Assembly (NCBI GenBank): GCA_028554755.1
Contig: JAPTOF010000029.1
Location: 124,001 to 188,000, forward strand
Source of the DNA: Cordia subcordata
Lineage: Eukaryota > Streptophyta > Magnoliopsida > Boraginales > Cordiaceae
Reading direction: 5' to 3'
Length of the DNA stretch: 64,000 nt
The notes beneath the pieces were generated by a model. That model did not search any database. It had not been told where the DNA came from and saw nothing but the letters and a program-made list of their open reading frames with translations. Shown piece by piece: positions 11,584 through 21,375 of the stretch (position 1 is its first letter; each line of letters starts with the position of its first letter). The position numbers and the translations under genes were made by a program.

Positions 11584-11856
11584 ACTCTGTTTGTTATAAT
11601 CTTATTTTAAGATATTTATCTTATTAAAATGGAGGAAAATCTTATAAGATTTAAGACATTATATTATGTATCCTTTAAAAAATCTCAAGACAAACCATAT
11701 TTTTTATCTTATAAGAAATAAGTAATCCATTCTATCTTATTTTTTTTTACAACTATAGAATGCATGGTGCACGTGATAAGATATATTAAATCTTATAAGA
11801 TATCTCCAAATTTGAATAGAATAAGCCTCTTAAAATAAGATCATTCCAAACACACT
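11584..11856. mobile_element. MITE inside the C2 leader
   Basis: A ~270-bp AT-rich block with terminal inverted repeats: left 'taatcttattttaaga', right 'tcttaaaataagatca', with pairing that extends outward through 'ctgtttg'/'caaacac' and inward through a further dozen bases. It has no coding capacity. Part of the same family is seen at 1684. The C1 leader cannot be compared here because it lost the corresponding segment. The target duplication is not certain. Confidence 0.62.
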
Positions 11857-13039
11857 ATTTGTATGGCTTACTAGTACCAACAAGATTTTGCTTTGAATAT
11901 TTAATATCATGCACATTAATTGTTTTTGGATTCCTTCAATTTTATTTGAAAATTCAAAAATTTATTGTGCAAGAACATATCAGGCCTGGTTGTTAATAAA
12001 AAAATAAAAAAATGTGTTAATGCTTGAGGGTTTGGAACTCGCGACCTACACAACTTACGTTTAGACACCTTGCCACTAAGCTGCCATTAGTGTTTTCATT
12101 ATATGAGGCAAAATAGTTATCCTTAATTGAGTTATCTATGATATTAAAAAATTCAGAAGACAAAGTGATTGTCTTCTTCATTGATGATGGCTAAGTTGTC
12201 AGGCGATTCGTTTTATGTTGATAATGGCCAGATATTTTTTTGACAAGATATTCATTAAAAAAATTAATAATAAAATAAAAAGGAAAAGACTGTTGTTATA
12301 TGGGTTTAGAATCCACATTGTCCACATTGTCCACGACGGGAAGAGCTAAAGGATTCATCTACTTCTTTTCTTGTAGCCAGAAGATATTCAAAAGGTTTTA
12401 TAGGTGATGTTATTAGAATTAAAAATAAAAATAATTTTTTTTTTTGTTTTTGGATTGCTAATGGCGGTGCTGGCTAGATGGGGTGGCTGCTAGGGTTAAC
12501 ATCTTAAGAAGATGGAAATTCTTTTTTTTTTAAACATCATATACGATTAAAAAAATAAAAAAAAGAAAACCATGCATGTTTAGTAACTGGCAGGATTTGA
12601 ATTTGCACCTTCTATTAAGATTTTGCTTGCTCTTATCAACCTAACTACTAGTAAGCCATGGTGCAAAGGTATTTTCTTTTGCTTATATGTTTGTTTTATT
12701 TGGTGTTAAATAAAAAAAATGTTTTGACAATTGCAATCAACAGGTTTTGAACCCAGGACATCATGAATAACATCTTAGTGTCTTACCTTCTAAACTACAT
12801 GCTTTTCTTATGTTATTTACTTCTTGCCATATACATGTGGGTGTATGTGCATGTGTGTACTTTAGGCAGTTTATAGCCATATTTTAAGGAGTATGACTAA
12901 TTAAATCAATTATAGTGGTATATTATTTAATTAATTATTAATTAAATAATATATACAAATGAATTATTTATTTTCCAACAAATAGATTTTTATTTTATAA
13001 TAAATATTTGATATTTATTTTAAAATCCATTGTTTGTCA

Positions 13040-13262
13040 AAAATATGTTTTTGACACCCAATTAATTTTCAAAAATTATTTTTAATTAATTGGGTAGACC
13101 CAAAATGTTTTAGAAAATTTTGCTTTTGATCCTAATTATTTCAAAATTAGTTTGTTTAAATTGGGGAAGTCTCTCATTTGTCAAATTTTTGGTTTTGACC
13201 CCAAATAATTTAAAAGGGTTTTAATTGTTTGATAAGGTCTTTAATTTGATTAAGTTGATCTA
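13040..13262. repeat. Leader hairpin minisatellite, 3 units
   Basis: Three diverged ~70-bp units contain 'tttgac.cc.aatta' and, after a short spacer, its near complement 'taatt.aattggg'. Each unit can fold on itself. The C1 leader carries about eight units at the same place. Confidence 0.65.
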
Positions 13263-14499
13263 ATTATTGTTGACGAAATTATGAAATTATTTATGCTCTT
13301 TATTTTTGATGTATGACATATTATAAGGTAATTATGTGATTGCATATTATGTTTATTATTGCATTTTATTTATTAATTAGTGTAATTAATCTTTGGATTT
13401 TTAAATTAGGCCTGCGAGCTTGGCCTTCTCTTAAATTTGCTCGTAAAATCCCTCTCGCAAGTGATGTATCCCCTCATTTAGAAGGAGTTCCTCTTAATTA
13501 TGATGTGATTAGTAGTTTTTAGCATGATCAAGGCGAGAATCTAAAGATTAAGAAGTTGAAAGCCTGGGCCTATCTAGGTTTCCTAAAATTAAAATGTAAT
13601 AATTTAGTTTTGCATGATAGAGTGGCACATGATGGCTCTAGTGGGCCATATTAGGAAAGCCTATAACCACATACTTGTGCATATATATGTTGATATTTGT
13701 GTTGTTTTGCATGCCAATCGATTAATTAACAAGATAATTAAAGGTTTGGCTATTTAAACAAGCACGCTCTTTTTCCCATATGAATCCCCTAAAATTGTCC
13801 TTAAAGTGACTTGGACATGGGGATATTTGACCCATTGCCTCCCATTAAAGTAAATAATAATGGGCCTAATACTTTAATAAACGTTAGAGGTCCTTAGGCC
13901 TAGCTTTTATTGGAATATTGGGATTATTACTTATTAAATGAAACCCTTGGAATCCCTTCAGACTAATGAGTAGGTAGGCCTATCTCAGTCGGACCTACTC
14001 ATTAGATTCGAAGGAAAACCTTGGGAGTTCATGTTAATGGTTTGACCTACCGAACTTTTTAGTGGAGGACCCTAGTCCTACTGAAGAGATGCTTGGGGTA
14101 GAATAATATACTGGGAGTTGTTTGGGGAAGTAATTAGTTATGAACCTACCAAGCGGTGTCCATAAGTGGGCTGACCACAGCCGGGCCTATGTACATTATT
14201 TATTTTTCAAAAATCCCTTCGGGCTGTAGGTACGGGCTAACAGTTTGTACAAAATAGTACGAGGATCCATTAGATATTGGCCCATATCTTTTGGAAAAAT
14301 TAATAACTTGTGTATACAATATATTATTTATTCTTTTTATATTGACTATTTGTAGATTTAAAGGATAACATATTGTCTTTAAGATCACTATCAGATAGTG
14401 AGAAGGTCACAAGGCCCAACTTTGATAGTTGGTATTGAAGGTTGTGCATTGTGCTTGGACATGAATGTATCTTGTACATTTTTACTCATCTAACACTTG

Positions 14500-15190
14500 C
14501 AGAGCATGCTGCTAATACACTTGTAGCAAATCGTAGACACTATAAAAAATGACTTAATAATAGAGTCATGGTTCACTGCATTATGAGGGCTGCGATAAAC
14601 AACGAGTTTTGTCGCAAGCTTGAGGATTCACAACCTGAGGCTATCATTTAAGCGTTGAATGAGTTGTTTAACACATCAGAGGATGCTGAGAGACATAGAA
14701 CCTCATGTTCTATTTTTAACGCCAAGATGAAAGAAGGCACATTAGTTACTAATCATGTATTGTACATGATAGAAAACATCAAGAAGCTGGCTGAGCTAGG
14801 TTTTCCACTTTAGGAACAGGTTGGCAAAGATGCCATTCTTAATTCATTGCCTTCATCTTTTCTCCCTTTCTTGAATTAGTTCAAGATGGATAAACCTGTT
14901 GTCAACTACCACAGGCTACTAGGACTATTACAAACCTTCGAGAAAGATAACCAGCTCCTAAGAAAGCTTGTTAATGTAGTGGAAGGTGCCTTATCCTCAA
15001 AATGAAAAGGTTTTAAGAAAGGCAAGAAGAAAAACAAAAATGCGTCGGGAGCCTGACGTGGGATTAAGAAGCCCACAACAGCAAAATCAAGCCGGCAAGA
15101 AAAAGGTTGACAATAGCCAAGCAGATTGTTTCTTCTGCAAGTAGCTTGAACACTGGAAAAGGAATTGTCCTCAGTATTTGACATCTCTAG
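14500..15190 (+). pseudogene. gag: C2 copia gag with zinc knuckle, broken
   Basis: The frame from about 14,520 reads a copia gag (UBN2-type) with the typical blocks 'AERHRTSCSIFNAKMKEGT', 'NHVLYMIENIKKLAELGF' and 'LNSLPSSFLPFL'. A zinc knuckle, CFFCK..EHWKRNC, lies at about 15,128-15,170 in another frame, so at least one indel lies between them. Internal stops are mostly TAG in place of Gln. The decayed gag of C1 near 44,270-44,400 aligns with it. Gag would form the particle that packages element RNA. Confidence 0.8.
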
Positions 15191-15830
15191 ATCCAAATAG
15201 GCCTAGAAGAAAGAAATAGGTTGCTTAGCAAGGTACGTATGTGATTACTCCTTGCAACTTCCGTTTCATAGACTCTACTACCTATGTATTAGATACAGAC
15301 AGTCCTTATCATATTTGCAATTCGTTGTAGGGATTGTGGGTCAGTAGAAAGTTAAAAAACGGAGAGCGATACCTGAGCGTTGGCAATGGTAATCCTGATC
15401 CAGTACTAGCATTAATGTGTTTATCTTTAGTTATCAATTCTATGAACTTAAGTCTTTCTGATGTTTTCTTTTGTTCGGATTTTGTTTTTAACATTATTTT
15501 AATTGGGCTTTTAGCCCAAGATGGGTACTCATTTAGAATTTCTAATAATGGCATTAACATTATTTGAATAATGTTTGTGTTTTTAACGAAAGATTGGAAC
15601 ATGGGGTTTATATTTTGACACAGCCTGTGCACATCTTGTATGTTAGCAATAAATGTCACAAAATAGGAACTACTTCAGATATATATCTTTGGCACTATAA
15701 ACTTGGTCATATTAATAAGGACAACATTAACAAGTTGGTCAAAGAAGGGTTTCTTAACATTGGTGATCCTAAATCACTAACGACTTGTGAGTCTTGTCTA
15801 CTAGGGAAAATGACCAAATCCCCTTGTGGG
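15191..15830 (+). pseudogene. pol: C2 protease and pre-integrase domain, broken
   Basis: 'YVLDTDSPYHICNSL' near 15,285-15,330 is the protease active site, with DTG altered to DTD. The following segment 'SRKLKNGERYLSVGNGNP' and a hydrophobic stretch complete the protease. From 15,564 the frame holds the pre-integrase zinc domain: 'YLWHYKLGHINKDNINKLVKEG', then 'CESCLLGKMTKSP', with the H, H, C, C ligands all present. The frame enters the C4 LTR at 15,831. Stops and frameshifts lie between the two domains. Confidence 0.8.
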
Positions 15831-17145
15831 TGCAAATATCTTAAGGGGGAGGGTGAATTAAGATATTAATACTAATTTTCGTTTTTTAAAATTTACAAAA
15901 AATTTACAACTTCTAACAATCAATATATCAAACACAAGATAAGCAAGGTAAGTAGGAATAAAAATAGAAGTGTAAGGAGAAGAGAAACAAACGATTTTAA
16001 GGTGGTTCGGCCAAGCCTACGTCCACCGCCCAAGGAAGCTCCCCTTAGGACTTCAAAGATCTCCACTAAAATGCTTCTTCAAAACTTGGTGAAGCACAAA
16101 TCAAGTTCTTACAACCTCTTTGAAGCCTAACTTCAAAAAATCCAAGAGATGTACTCTATAGGATTTCCCCACACTTTACGAGCTTTAATGAATAAATCTT
16201 AAAAAGATTATAGCTCTCAGAGTGTGTATATACTTAAGAATAAGAAAAGATTGAATATGAGATTTTCTTCAAGAAGAAGATGAATAAGCTCTTGAAAGCT
16301 CAAATATATTGCAAGAATGGGTCAAAGATGGATTGAATGATGATAAAAACTTTAGCACACTTCAATTTGATAATTAGAAAGTGTATTAAATGAGTATTTA
16401 AAGAGATTTTGGGGTTAGGGTTTATGGTAGGTGAAGAATGAGTGATTTTTTCAGCAGAACGGTAATAAACAGCTAGTGCATTTATTACAGCACCCATTCA
16501 GCCGGTCGACCAGTTGGGTCGTCCGGCTTACCCTTCTCGTTCTCTGACTAGGCCGGATGCCTTAGCCAGTCGACCGGCTAGGGGGTCCGACTTTTCCCTT
16601 CACCTCTCTGTTTTGGCCGGGCGACCCACCTAGGTCAGTCGGTCGACTGGCTGGGGGGTCCGGCCACTCCAGAATGTGAAGTAAAGCTAGATTTTTGGAA
16701 AGTTCATTTAAAGTACAAATTTCACAACTCCAAATCATTTTGAATAATTTTGTAAGCACATGTTATGAATTGAAACGCCCTAAAAACTCATTTTAACTCT
16801 ACGTGTGCATTCAAATACATTTGTGCATATGTTATTTCAAATGTGCAAGACTTGAAAGTTTTTGCTATAAATAAGAAAAAGATTTTGAGCCAAGTCCACA
16901 CAATATATAGGCATTTCACAAAAAGAGCAAGAAGAAAAAACAAATCCGGTACCCCTTATGGCTTCTCTTCTCCTCCTTATGCCTTCTCTTCTTTTCTTCC
17001 TTCAAATAAGGCTTTTTGCACATCTTCATATCTTTCAAAGCTTCATATTGATATCATCTGATTTTCACAAGAAGCTTTTTTGTCAAATAATGCATATATA
17101 TATATTTTTTCATCATCAAAATCAATAATGAATATTTAGCTAACA
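15831..17145 (-). repeat. C4 3' LTR (1.3 kb)
   Basis: On the minus strand it runs from TGTTAGCTAAATATTC (17,145 downward) to ATTTGCA (15,831), with TG/CA ends, and is preceded by a purine tract. About 480-645 bp from its start lies a GC-rich cluster of GTCGAC/GTCCGGC motifs (16,498-16,665). A TATA-like 'tttaaata' lies at 16,394-16,402, roughly 100 bp further on. The 'ggtggttcggccaagcctacgtcc' block near 16,000 is typical of SIRE LTRs. Confidence 0.85.
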
Positions 17146-17165
17146 ATCTCCCCCTTTTTGATGAT
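17146..17165 (-). other. Polypurine tract of C4
   Basis: The minus strand reads ATCATCAAAAAGGGGGAGAT up to the LTR start, a standard SIRE-type PPT. Confidence 0.85.
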
Positions 17166-17678
17166 GACAAAATTTTTAAGATATGAGACAAAAGTACTCC
17201 CCCTTAATATATGCATTTCTTTAAAAAGTGCATTTTTTGAGAAAATGCTTTGACTATCAAATTTAAACTCACTTGCAAAAATAAGTAAACATATCAACAA
17301 AGCATACCATTCACCATTTACTTCTCCAAACAGAGCTTATGCATCCACCATTTAAACTAATGCAAATAGACAATACCATTCACCAAAGCATATATCACCA
17401 AAGCATAAATACCATACCATACTTCTCCAAACAGAGCTTATGCATCCACCATTTTAACTAATGCAAATAGACAATACCATTCACCAAGGCATATATCACC
17501 AAAGCATAAATACCACACCATACTTCTCCCCCTTTGGCATCATTAAAATCAATATAAAGGCAAGAAAAGAAATGTATAAAAGAAATAACTTGGTAACCAA
17601 AGTCAAGAATGTCAAGGTTAACTAAAACTAAAAATTGTTTTCAAGTGGAATGAAAAATGTTTTTCAAAAAGAAGAAAA
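17166..17678 (-). repeat. C4 3' region: 101-bp tandem duplication and a second purine tract
   Basis: The block beginning 'cttctccaaacagagcttat' occurs at 17,321 and 17,422 (period 101) with few differences. A third start at 17,523 leads into 'ctccccctttggc', which on the minus strand is GCCAAAGGGGGAG, a second PPT-like tract about 390 bp before the true one. No coding frame is seen. Confidence 0.8.
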
Positions 17679-19154
17679 TCAGGGTGCGCGATCATGATGA
17701 TCCTTGAAGTATTCTCTCATGTCTGATTTCATAGCAGCCACTTCTGAATCAATATGTTGCCTCCAAACAGTGAGCTCGTCCCATTGGCTTGTCATAGTAG
17801 CCCGCATTTCGCCCATACCAGTGTTTAAAGCCTGTAATTGGGACATAATCTGAGCCATCAAAGAAGGGTCTTCTTGTTGTCCCATCGAACTAGAACCAGC
17901 ACCATGACTAATTTCTCTTTGGCTTTGCTCATCAATGTGCACTTGCTCCCTAGATTCTCTCAACACTCGCCTAAGAGTTGCTTCCTCAGTATTTTCCTCT
18001 TCTTTAGAGGTACTAACAACCATGGGTGTGGTTCTTAGTATGCCTATGTCGGGATTACCCTCAATTTCCAGCCCTTTATCTTCTTCAAAGGTGATATCTA
18101 CCCCACCAAGTATGTCATCAAGGTTTTGTGCAGTGGTGTCAAAGACAGGGTCGGTGAAAGTAGTCCCTTTCTTAGTCCTATTCCTAATTGCAGCTTGAGT
18201 GCTTTGGGGCAAACTTTTGAAGGTCTCTCTATCTATGGGCTCCATATTGTACCAATAAATGCCCATGAAGTTCATATACAACATATCAAAATTCCAAGCA
18301 AACACTTTATATGGAGCATCTAAAGATATGTTGAAATGAGAGAAAATATGCATTAAGGCCATACCATAACCAGGAGTGGTCGTTTTTCCTCCATCCTTTC
18401 CACTAATATGTAACATATGTTGAAGGATTAGGAAAGGCAAACCTATCTCCTTTTTCTCCCTAAGGCTATAATAGATATAAGCATCCATGACTGGAATTTT
18501 GCCATCATTGATATTTCTAGGGAGAATTACTTCACTCATGATTTTAAGAGCAAGTCTCATATTAACATCAACATCTCTCAATAATGGAAGAATTAAATTA
18601 GGATCCTTAGGCCCTACTTGCTCCCACATATATTTTATGACTTCACCCGGGATGGCGGTTCTCTTAATTTCTTCTCGCCATCCTTGACTATTGTAGTGGC
18701 CTTCCCCATCAACAGGTATATGAAATATTTCATTTAAAGTTTCCTCCTTAAGCACAAATTTTACCCCACAGACTGTAGAAGATAATTCAAGTTTTGGGCT
18801 TCTACAATGTATCTCAAGATTTTCATAAAACTCAATTACTAATTTGTCTTGCGCATCACAATGCAGATGTAGAAATGTAGACCATCTATCAAATAACGAC
18901 AAGATATCGGTGCCAGCAAAGTCAGAGTCCATTATATATTTACTGTATAAAATTGATTGCTTGCCTTGAATCTTGGATACCGGAGGTGGTGGTGGTGGAG
19001 GAGATTGAGTTCTTGGCCTTTTCCCTTTTCTCCCACGTGCTTGACTTCTTCCCTTTGGATTCACCATGACTTCGCATTGTTTTGGAAGAATAATCGGCGA
19101 AAAACTTTGTTTTGAAGTGGGCAAGCAAATGTTAGGAAGAAATTTGGAAGACAA
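17679..19154 (-). CDS. Envelope-like third ORF of C4, intact 491 aa
   Basis: The only long frame in the window without a stop. The first Met is at 19,154. A second at 19,067 (residue 30) begins 'MVNPKGRSQARGRKGKRPR' and is the likelier start, since residues 1-29 look like translated leader. Visible parts: a basic, Arg/Lys-rich N-terminus, a run of seven prolines (~residues 52-58), a globular region (~75-330) resembling the putative plant transposon protein domain found in the third ORF of SIRE elements, an acidic linker rich in Glu (~350-410), and a C-terminal helical segment (~430-490) with heptad-like spacing (MSQLQALNTGMGEMRATM). No signal peptide or clear membrane helix is seen, so 'envelope' is only positional. 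Function is unknown. It follows RNase H after a 315-bp spacer. Confidence 0.82.
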   Translation of the reverse strand: MSSKFLPNICLPTSKQSFSPIILPKQCEVMVNPKGRSQARGRKGKRPRTQSPPPPPPPVSKIQGKQSILYSKYIMDSDFAGTDILSLFDRWSTFLHLHCDAQDKLVIEFYENLEIHCRSPKLELSSTVCGVKFVLKEETLNEIFHIPVDGEGHYNSQGWREEIKRTAIPGEVIKYMWEQVGPKDPNLILPLLRDVDVNMRLALKIMSEVILPRNINDGKIPVMDAYIYYSLREKKEIGLPFLILQHMLHISGKDGGKTTTPGYGMALMHIFSHFNISLDAPYKVFAWNFDMLYMNFMGIYWYNMEPIDRETFKSLPQSTQAAIRNRTKKGTTFTDPVFDTTAQNLDDILGGVDITFEEDKGLEIEGNPDIGILRTTPMVVSTSKEEENTEEATLRRVLRESREQVHIDEQSQREISHGAGSSSMGQQEDPSLMAQIMSQLQALNTGMGEMRATMTSQWDELTVWRQHIDSEVAAMKSDMREYFKDHHDRAP

Positions 19155-19469
19155 CGATTGAAAATTGAAGATTTTGAGATGGGTTTTGGAGAGTTTTGGC
19201 TAGGGTTTAAAAAATTTGATAGAATGTAGTGAATTTGGGGTGAAAACCCCCAATTTTTAACCCTGTCCGCGTTCAGTCGGTCGACCGGCTGGTCGCGAGG
19301 GTCGACCGGCTAGGTTGACTGGCTGGATCAGAGAGCATATTAAAAAGTTGTTTTAGCCGGACGCCTAAGGCCTTAGTCAGTCGACCGGCTTGGTCGGCCG
19401 GCCGGGTCAAAAGGTGCACAAAGTTCTTATTTTTCATACCCAAGCCACATAAACACATATATATGCCAT
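19155..19469 (-). promoter_or_regulatory. GC-rich GTCGACC spacer upstream of the third ORF
   Basis: Between the RNase H stop and the third ORF, 19,260-19,420 holds several GTCGACCGGC/GGCCGG motifs in both orientations, like the cluster in the C4 LTR. About 60 bp further towards the ORF, the minus strand has 'caaattttttaaaccctagc', TATA-like and followed by a leader, resembling the LTR block 'aaaccctaacccc'. It could act as an internal promoter for the ORF. This is inferred from layout only. Confidence 0.45.
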
Positions 19470-20351
19470 TTAACTACATTTTATCATTCCAATTTCTCTC
19501 CTAATCTTGCAAAATTGATCCTCATGCAAAGGTTTAGTGAAAATATCAGCAATTTGATGTAAAGTATCAACAAATTCAAGAATTATATCACCTTTTTGTA
19601 CATGATCTCTAATGAAATGGTGCCTAATCTCAATATGCTTAGTTCTTGAGTGTTGAATTGGGTTCTTAGTAATATTAATTGCACTAGTATTATCACAATA
19701 TATAGGAACATGATCATACTTCAATCCATAATCAAGTAAATTTTGTTTCATCCACAATATTTGAGCCACGCAACTACCAGTTGCAATATATTCAGCTTCG
19801 GTGGTAGAAATAGCAATGCTATTTTGTTTCCTACAAGACCAAGATACTAAGGAATATCCTAGGAATTGGCATAGTCCACTAGTGTTCTTATAATCTACTT
19901 TGCAACCAGCATAGTCAGTATTAGAAAAACCACATAGATCAAATGATGTTCCTTTAGCATACCAAAGCCCTAAATTAATTGTTCTCTTAAGATATCTAAT
20001 TATTCTTTTTACAGCTGTTAAGTGAATTTCCTTATGATTGGATTGAAATCTAGCACAAAAGCACACTGAGAATATGATATCAGGTTTAGAGGCAATTAAA
20101 TATAATAGGCTACCGATCATACCTCTATATTTCTTCTCATCTAGTGATTTACCTTTCTCATTTTTATCTAGCTTTGTTGAGGGGCTCATGGGAGTTCCAA
20201 TCTCCTTTGCATCTTCAAGTCCAAATTTCTTGATGATTTCCTTGGTGTATTTGGCTTGATTTATGAAAATCCCCTCTTTTGCTTGTTTGATTTGGAGTCC
20301 GAGGAAGAAAGTTAATTCTCCCATCATGCTCATCTCGAACTCCTTGTGCAT
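19470..20351 (-). pseudogene. pol: C4 RT C-terminus and RNase H
   Basis: This 293-codon frame begins 'MHKEFEMSMMGELTFFLGLQIKQ', the end of the copia RT palm, continues through the RT thumb and connection ('YRGMIGSLLYLIASKPDIIFSVCFCARFQ'), and ends in RNase H with 'DYAGCKVDYKNTSGLCQFLG', 'STTEAEYIATGSC', 'IYCDNTSAINITKNP' and 'SRTKHIEIRHHFIRDHV'. The acidic residues of the RNase H site (D, E, D) are all visible. The frame is open, but it is disconnected from the upstream RT by frameshifts between 20,351 and 20,541. A stop precedes the third ORF, as in other SIRE elements. Confidence 0.88.
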
Positions 20352-20949
20352 GCACTTTGAAAAATTCTCACAAAGGAAACATTAGTAGCACCAAAAATTA
20401 TATCATCTACATAGATTTGGACAAGTAGAATGTCATTGTCTTTTCTTTTGATAAATAGGGTTGAATCAAGTTTTCCTCTTTCAAAATTGTTTTCTATCAA
20501 AAATCCACTATGTCTTTCATACCAAGCTCTAGGAGCTTGCTTTAAGCCATAAAAGCCTTTTCTAGTTTAAAAATATGATTAGGAAAGCATGAATCTTCAA
20601 AATTGGGGGGTTGTTCAACATAAACTTCTTCTTCAATGAATCCATTTAAAAATGCACTTTTCACATCTATTTGATAAAGCTTACAGTCCATGTGACATGC
20701 AAATGCAAGTAACATACGAATGGATTCAAGTCTAGCTACAGGAGCATAAGTTTCATTAGAATCAATTCCTTCTTCTTGATTATATCCTTGTGCAACTAGT
20801 CTAGCCTTATTCCTAGTCACTATTCTGGCTTCATCTAGTTTGTTTCTGAATACCCATTTGGTTTCTATTACTGGTCTATCTTTAGGTTTTTCAACTAGCT
20901 TCCAAACTTTATTTCTCTCAAATTGATTGAGTTCTTCTTGCATTGCCAT
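20352..20949 (-). pseudogene. pol: C4 reverse transcriptase, frameshifted
   Basis: The minus frame 20,949-20,542 opens 'MAMQEELNQFERNKVWKLVEKP' and carries 'TKWVFRNKLDE', 'ARLVAQGYNQEEGID' and 'YQIDVKSAFLNG', the first copia RT blocks. A frameshift near 20,545 throws the next block (YGLKQAPRAWY, ~20,515-20,550) into another frame. The catalytic 'YVDDIIFG' is intact at about 20,395-20,420. A TAG just before MAMQ stands where a Trp codon is usual. The motifs survive but the enzyme cannot be read in one frame. Confidence 0.85.
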
Positions 20950-21375
20950 TATCTAATTTTCATCTAGTAGAGCTTCTTTTATATTTTTGGGTTCAATATG
21001 AGAAATTAATGCATGATGCTCACAAAAAGTACTAATATTATGCCTAGTTCTTACACCTTCATTTGGATCACCGAGAATAAGATCTTGAGGTTGGTTTCTC
21101 ACGAACTTCCAACTCTTTGGTAGATCTTCATGACGTTCTTTTCTTTCATCATCTTTGTTTGAGCAATGTTTGATTTCCTCATTTGCTTGAGATCTCCTTT
21201 CTTGAAGTTCTTCTTCTTGCTTCGTTGGTTTTTCTTTGTCTTTTGGAGTTGGATCTTCAAGTGTTGTCTTTTCCAAAAGATAACCTACATCATCAATTCC
21301 TTTTCTTGGCTCAAATGGATTAGTCTCATCAAATGTAACATGTATTGATTCTTGTACAACAAGAGTTCTCTTATT
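20950..21375 (-). pseudogene. pol: C4 linker between integrase and RT
   Basis: The minus frame 21,276-20,953 is rich in Lys, Glu and Asp, with the block 'SWKFVRNQPQDLILGDPNEGVRTR' that precedes RT in SIRE-like copia pol. It is separated from integrase by a stop at 21,376 and from RT by the TAG near 20,950. Confidence 0.75.

Larger units (their letters stand above)
11450..14399 (+). other. C2 untranslated leader, about 3 kb
   Basis: No long frame exists between the PBS and gag. The leader holds a MITE (11,584-11,856), three tRNA-B-box-like modules (11,990-12,100, 12,580-12,660, 12,725-12,810), a three-unit hairpin minisatellite (13,040-13,262), and a block (13,400-14,200) that is collinear with 42,860-43,690 of C1. 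Poly-purine and poly-pyrimidine tracts separate the modules. Confidence 0.7.
9934..15830 (+). mobile_element. C2: Ty1/copia element, 3' half missing
   Basis: 5' LTR, PBS, a 3 kb leader, gag with zinc knuckle, protease and the pre-integrase domain are in order on the plus strand. The 5' end sits inside the G3 protease (flank ACAAC at 9929-9933). The element is interrupted at 15,831 by the LTR of C4, and its integrase, RT and 3' LTR do not reappear. It is the same family as C1: the LTR, leader and gag are collinear. Confidence 0.85.
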
